Shown: one piece after another, positions 5,080-5,812 of the stretch | Layout: each line of letters starts with the position of its first letter | Numbering within the stretch: position 1 is the first letter of the stretch | DNA from: Chloroflexota bacterium | Lineage (GTDB): Bacteria > Chloroflexota > Anaerolineae > Promineifilales > Promineifilaceae | Assembly: GCA_030599405.1 (NCBI GenBank) | Contig: JAUVOB010000117.1 | Coordinates: 1-5,812 of the forward strand | Length of the DNA: 5,812 bases | Direction: 5' to 3' | The notes under the pieces: generated by a model | What the model was told of the DNA's origin: nothing | The model's input: the letters and a program-made list of their open reading frames with translations, nothing else | Database searches by the model: none | Made by a program: the position numbers and the translations under genes

Positions 5080-5707
5080 CTCTCTTGCCTTCCTGTCGCC
5101 AGCGCTCTAATATCGCCAGGACGTAGCTCCACTTTCGAGCATTGTTCTGAACCGCCAGGTCGATGGCTTCCTCTATCCATCCCGACGGGTAGGTTCGTTC
5201 AGCGTCCCGTAATTGATCCGCGATCAGTGGCGTCAGCGATCCAATATTCTGCTCATACAGGACGAAGATATTCGGTCGATTCGCCATCAATGTGATAGGC
5301 TCGTTCTCGTCAGGGAGAGGTCGCCATTCACCCCGGGTTATACCTTCGACCGCGGCCCTGCCTTTCTCGGTGTTCAGGAAATAGTAGTCGATTGTGCCAT
5401 CGGCGCTTTCGATAACTACCTGCAACAAGGTCCCCCGAGCTACTGCTAGCTCAACACCCCTCTCCAAGGCTTCCATCGCCGATGATTGCGTTGGACCCAT
5501 ACCGTTCATGAAGAGTTCATCACCTAGAAAATCGGCCATTTTCAAGAATCGAACCGCGCCCTCCTTTAGCGATAGAGACCAAAAAGAGTACAGCGTCACC
5601 TTCAGCTCCGCCATATCTTCTATGTGTGGCAGCAATTCGCTGAAAAAGAGGCTTGGTATTTGCGTCAAGCGCAATTTACCGTCTGGGAATCCGGGAAATC
5701 CAACCAT
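5000..5707 (-). CDS. DnaD-domain replication initiation protein
   Basis: This 235-residue protein looks like a primosome component related to Firmicutes DnaD/DnaB, which remodel DNA and recruit the loader and helicase. The N-terminal part (FPDGKLRLTQIPSLFFSELL, then AELKVTLYSFWSLSLKEG at 33-50) fits the winged-helix-like region of such proteins. The C-terminal DnaD/DnaB2-type domain lies at about 146-207, with YEQNIGSLTP (151-160), the WIEEAI helix, then NNARKWSYVLAIL (188-200) and W203, which form the conserved signature. A charged tail follows. The ATG at 5707 lacks a clear Shine-Dalgarno, but the family-typical sequence begins within a few residues of it and no better start is near. The gene overlaps the loader gene by 80 bases, which indicates an operon and probably coupled translation. 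It could alternatively serve a phage or plasmid, but no such genes are nearby. Confidence 0.9.
   Translation of the reverse strand: MVGFPGFPDGKLRLTQIPSLFFSELLPHIEDMAELKVTLYSFWSLSLKEGAVRFLKMADFLGDELFMNGMGPTQSSAMEALERGVELAVARGTLLQVVIESADGTIDYYFLNTEKGRAAVEGITRGEWRPLPDENEPITLMANRPNIFVLYEQNIGSLTPLIADQLRDAERTYPSGWIEEAIDLAVQNNARKWSYVLAILERWRQEGKRDGISRRDSQKELQRQIPEELRDIIKR
5088..5093 (-). promoter_or_regulatory. ribosome binding site of the loader gene, inside the DnaD-domain gene
   Basis: On the minus strand, GGAAGG lies eight bases before the loader ATG at 5079, within the DnaD-domain coding sequence. It supports the upstream start and therefore the 80-base overlap. The only leucine codons near the end of the DnaD-domain gene that could have been later starts are TTA and CTG. 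Confidence 0.6.
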
Positions 5708-5812
5708 GAGAATCGGAAACGGACTTAGTTAAATGGCTGGCGGTCAAGAAGCCGGCCGCGGATAGGGTTTTGGCACTTACAAGCATTGGCACAGACCATC
5801 GCCGAAATACAC

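Noticed and set aside
4727..5732. Plus-strand open frames at 4727-5110, 5213-5449 and 5394-5732
   Set aside because: They lie wholly or almost wholly opposite the loader and DnaD-domain genes and show no recognisable motif or ribosome-binding site.
5725..5811. 28-codon minus-strand open frame entering from the right edge and ending 17 bases before the DnaD-domain start
   Set aside because: The spacing would suit an upstream operon gene, but the run is too short and the peptide is unrecognised. Another frame is also open across the same stretch.

Overview
The window looks like ordinary chromosomal DNA from an uncultured or little-studied bacterium, most likely a Chloroflexota member. The main reason is the minus-strand pair of a DnaD-domain protein followed by a DnaC/DnaI-type helicase loader. 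The loader carries a run like WAQEKLYQLFNYRYNARLPTV, which I associate from memory with Chloroflexota loaders. The assignment is inference and has not been tested by a search. Base composition is moderate (about half GC by eye). There are no insertion sequences, tRNAs, rRNAs or CRISPR arrays.

Layout. Positions 1-278 are mostly non-coding, perhaps with the tail of an unrecognised gene, and hold a good extended -10 promoter. Positions 279-1583 (+) encode a pyrimidine-nucleoside phosphorylase for nucleoside salvage. Positions 1584-2024 are a gene-free gap with weak hairpins and a candidate promoter. Positions 2025-2792 (+) encode a classical short-chain dehydrogenase/reductase, probably NAD-dependent, of unknown substrate. 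Positions 2793-3110 are a second gap rich in small inverted repeats and GATATC motifs. Positions 3111-3548 (+) encode a small membrane-anchored LysM protein. Positions 3549-3657 separate convergent genes and hold two hairpins that share the apical sequence AATATGTT. Positions 3658-5079 (-) encode the helicase loader and 5000-5707 (-) the DnaD-domain protein, overlapping by 80 bases. Positions 5708-5812 hold nothing firm.

How the genes work together. The three plus-strand genes have long gaps and separate ribosome-binding sites, so they look like independent transcription units with no visible common pathway. The two minus-strand genes form a clear functional pair: a DnaD-like primosome protein and a zinc-binding AAA+ loader that would deliver the replicative helicase to DNA.

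Main discovery candidate. The loader is not the usual single AAA+ protein. Its AAA+ module (about 174 residues) occurs twice in tandem in one chain. The first copy has intact Walker A, Walker B, sensor-1 Asn and arginine-finger region. The second keeps Walker B and the Arg region, but its P-loop is altered (first glycines lost, one residue inserted) and its sensor-1 Asn is replaced. The N-terminal zinc-binding part is present only once. The copies are about two-thirds identical in protein but differ at many silent sites, so the arrangement is not a recent accident. It suggests a helicase loader built from one active and one degenerate ATPase half.
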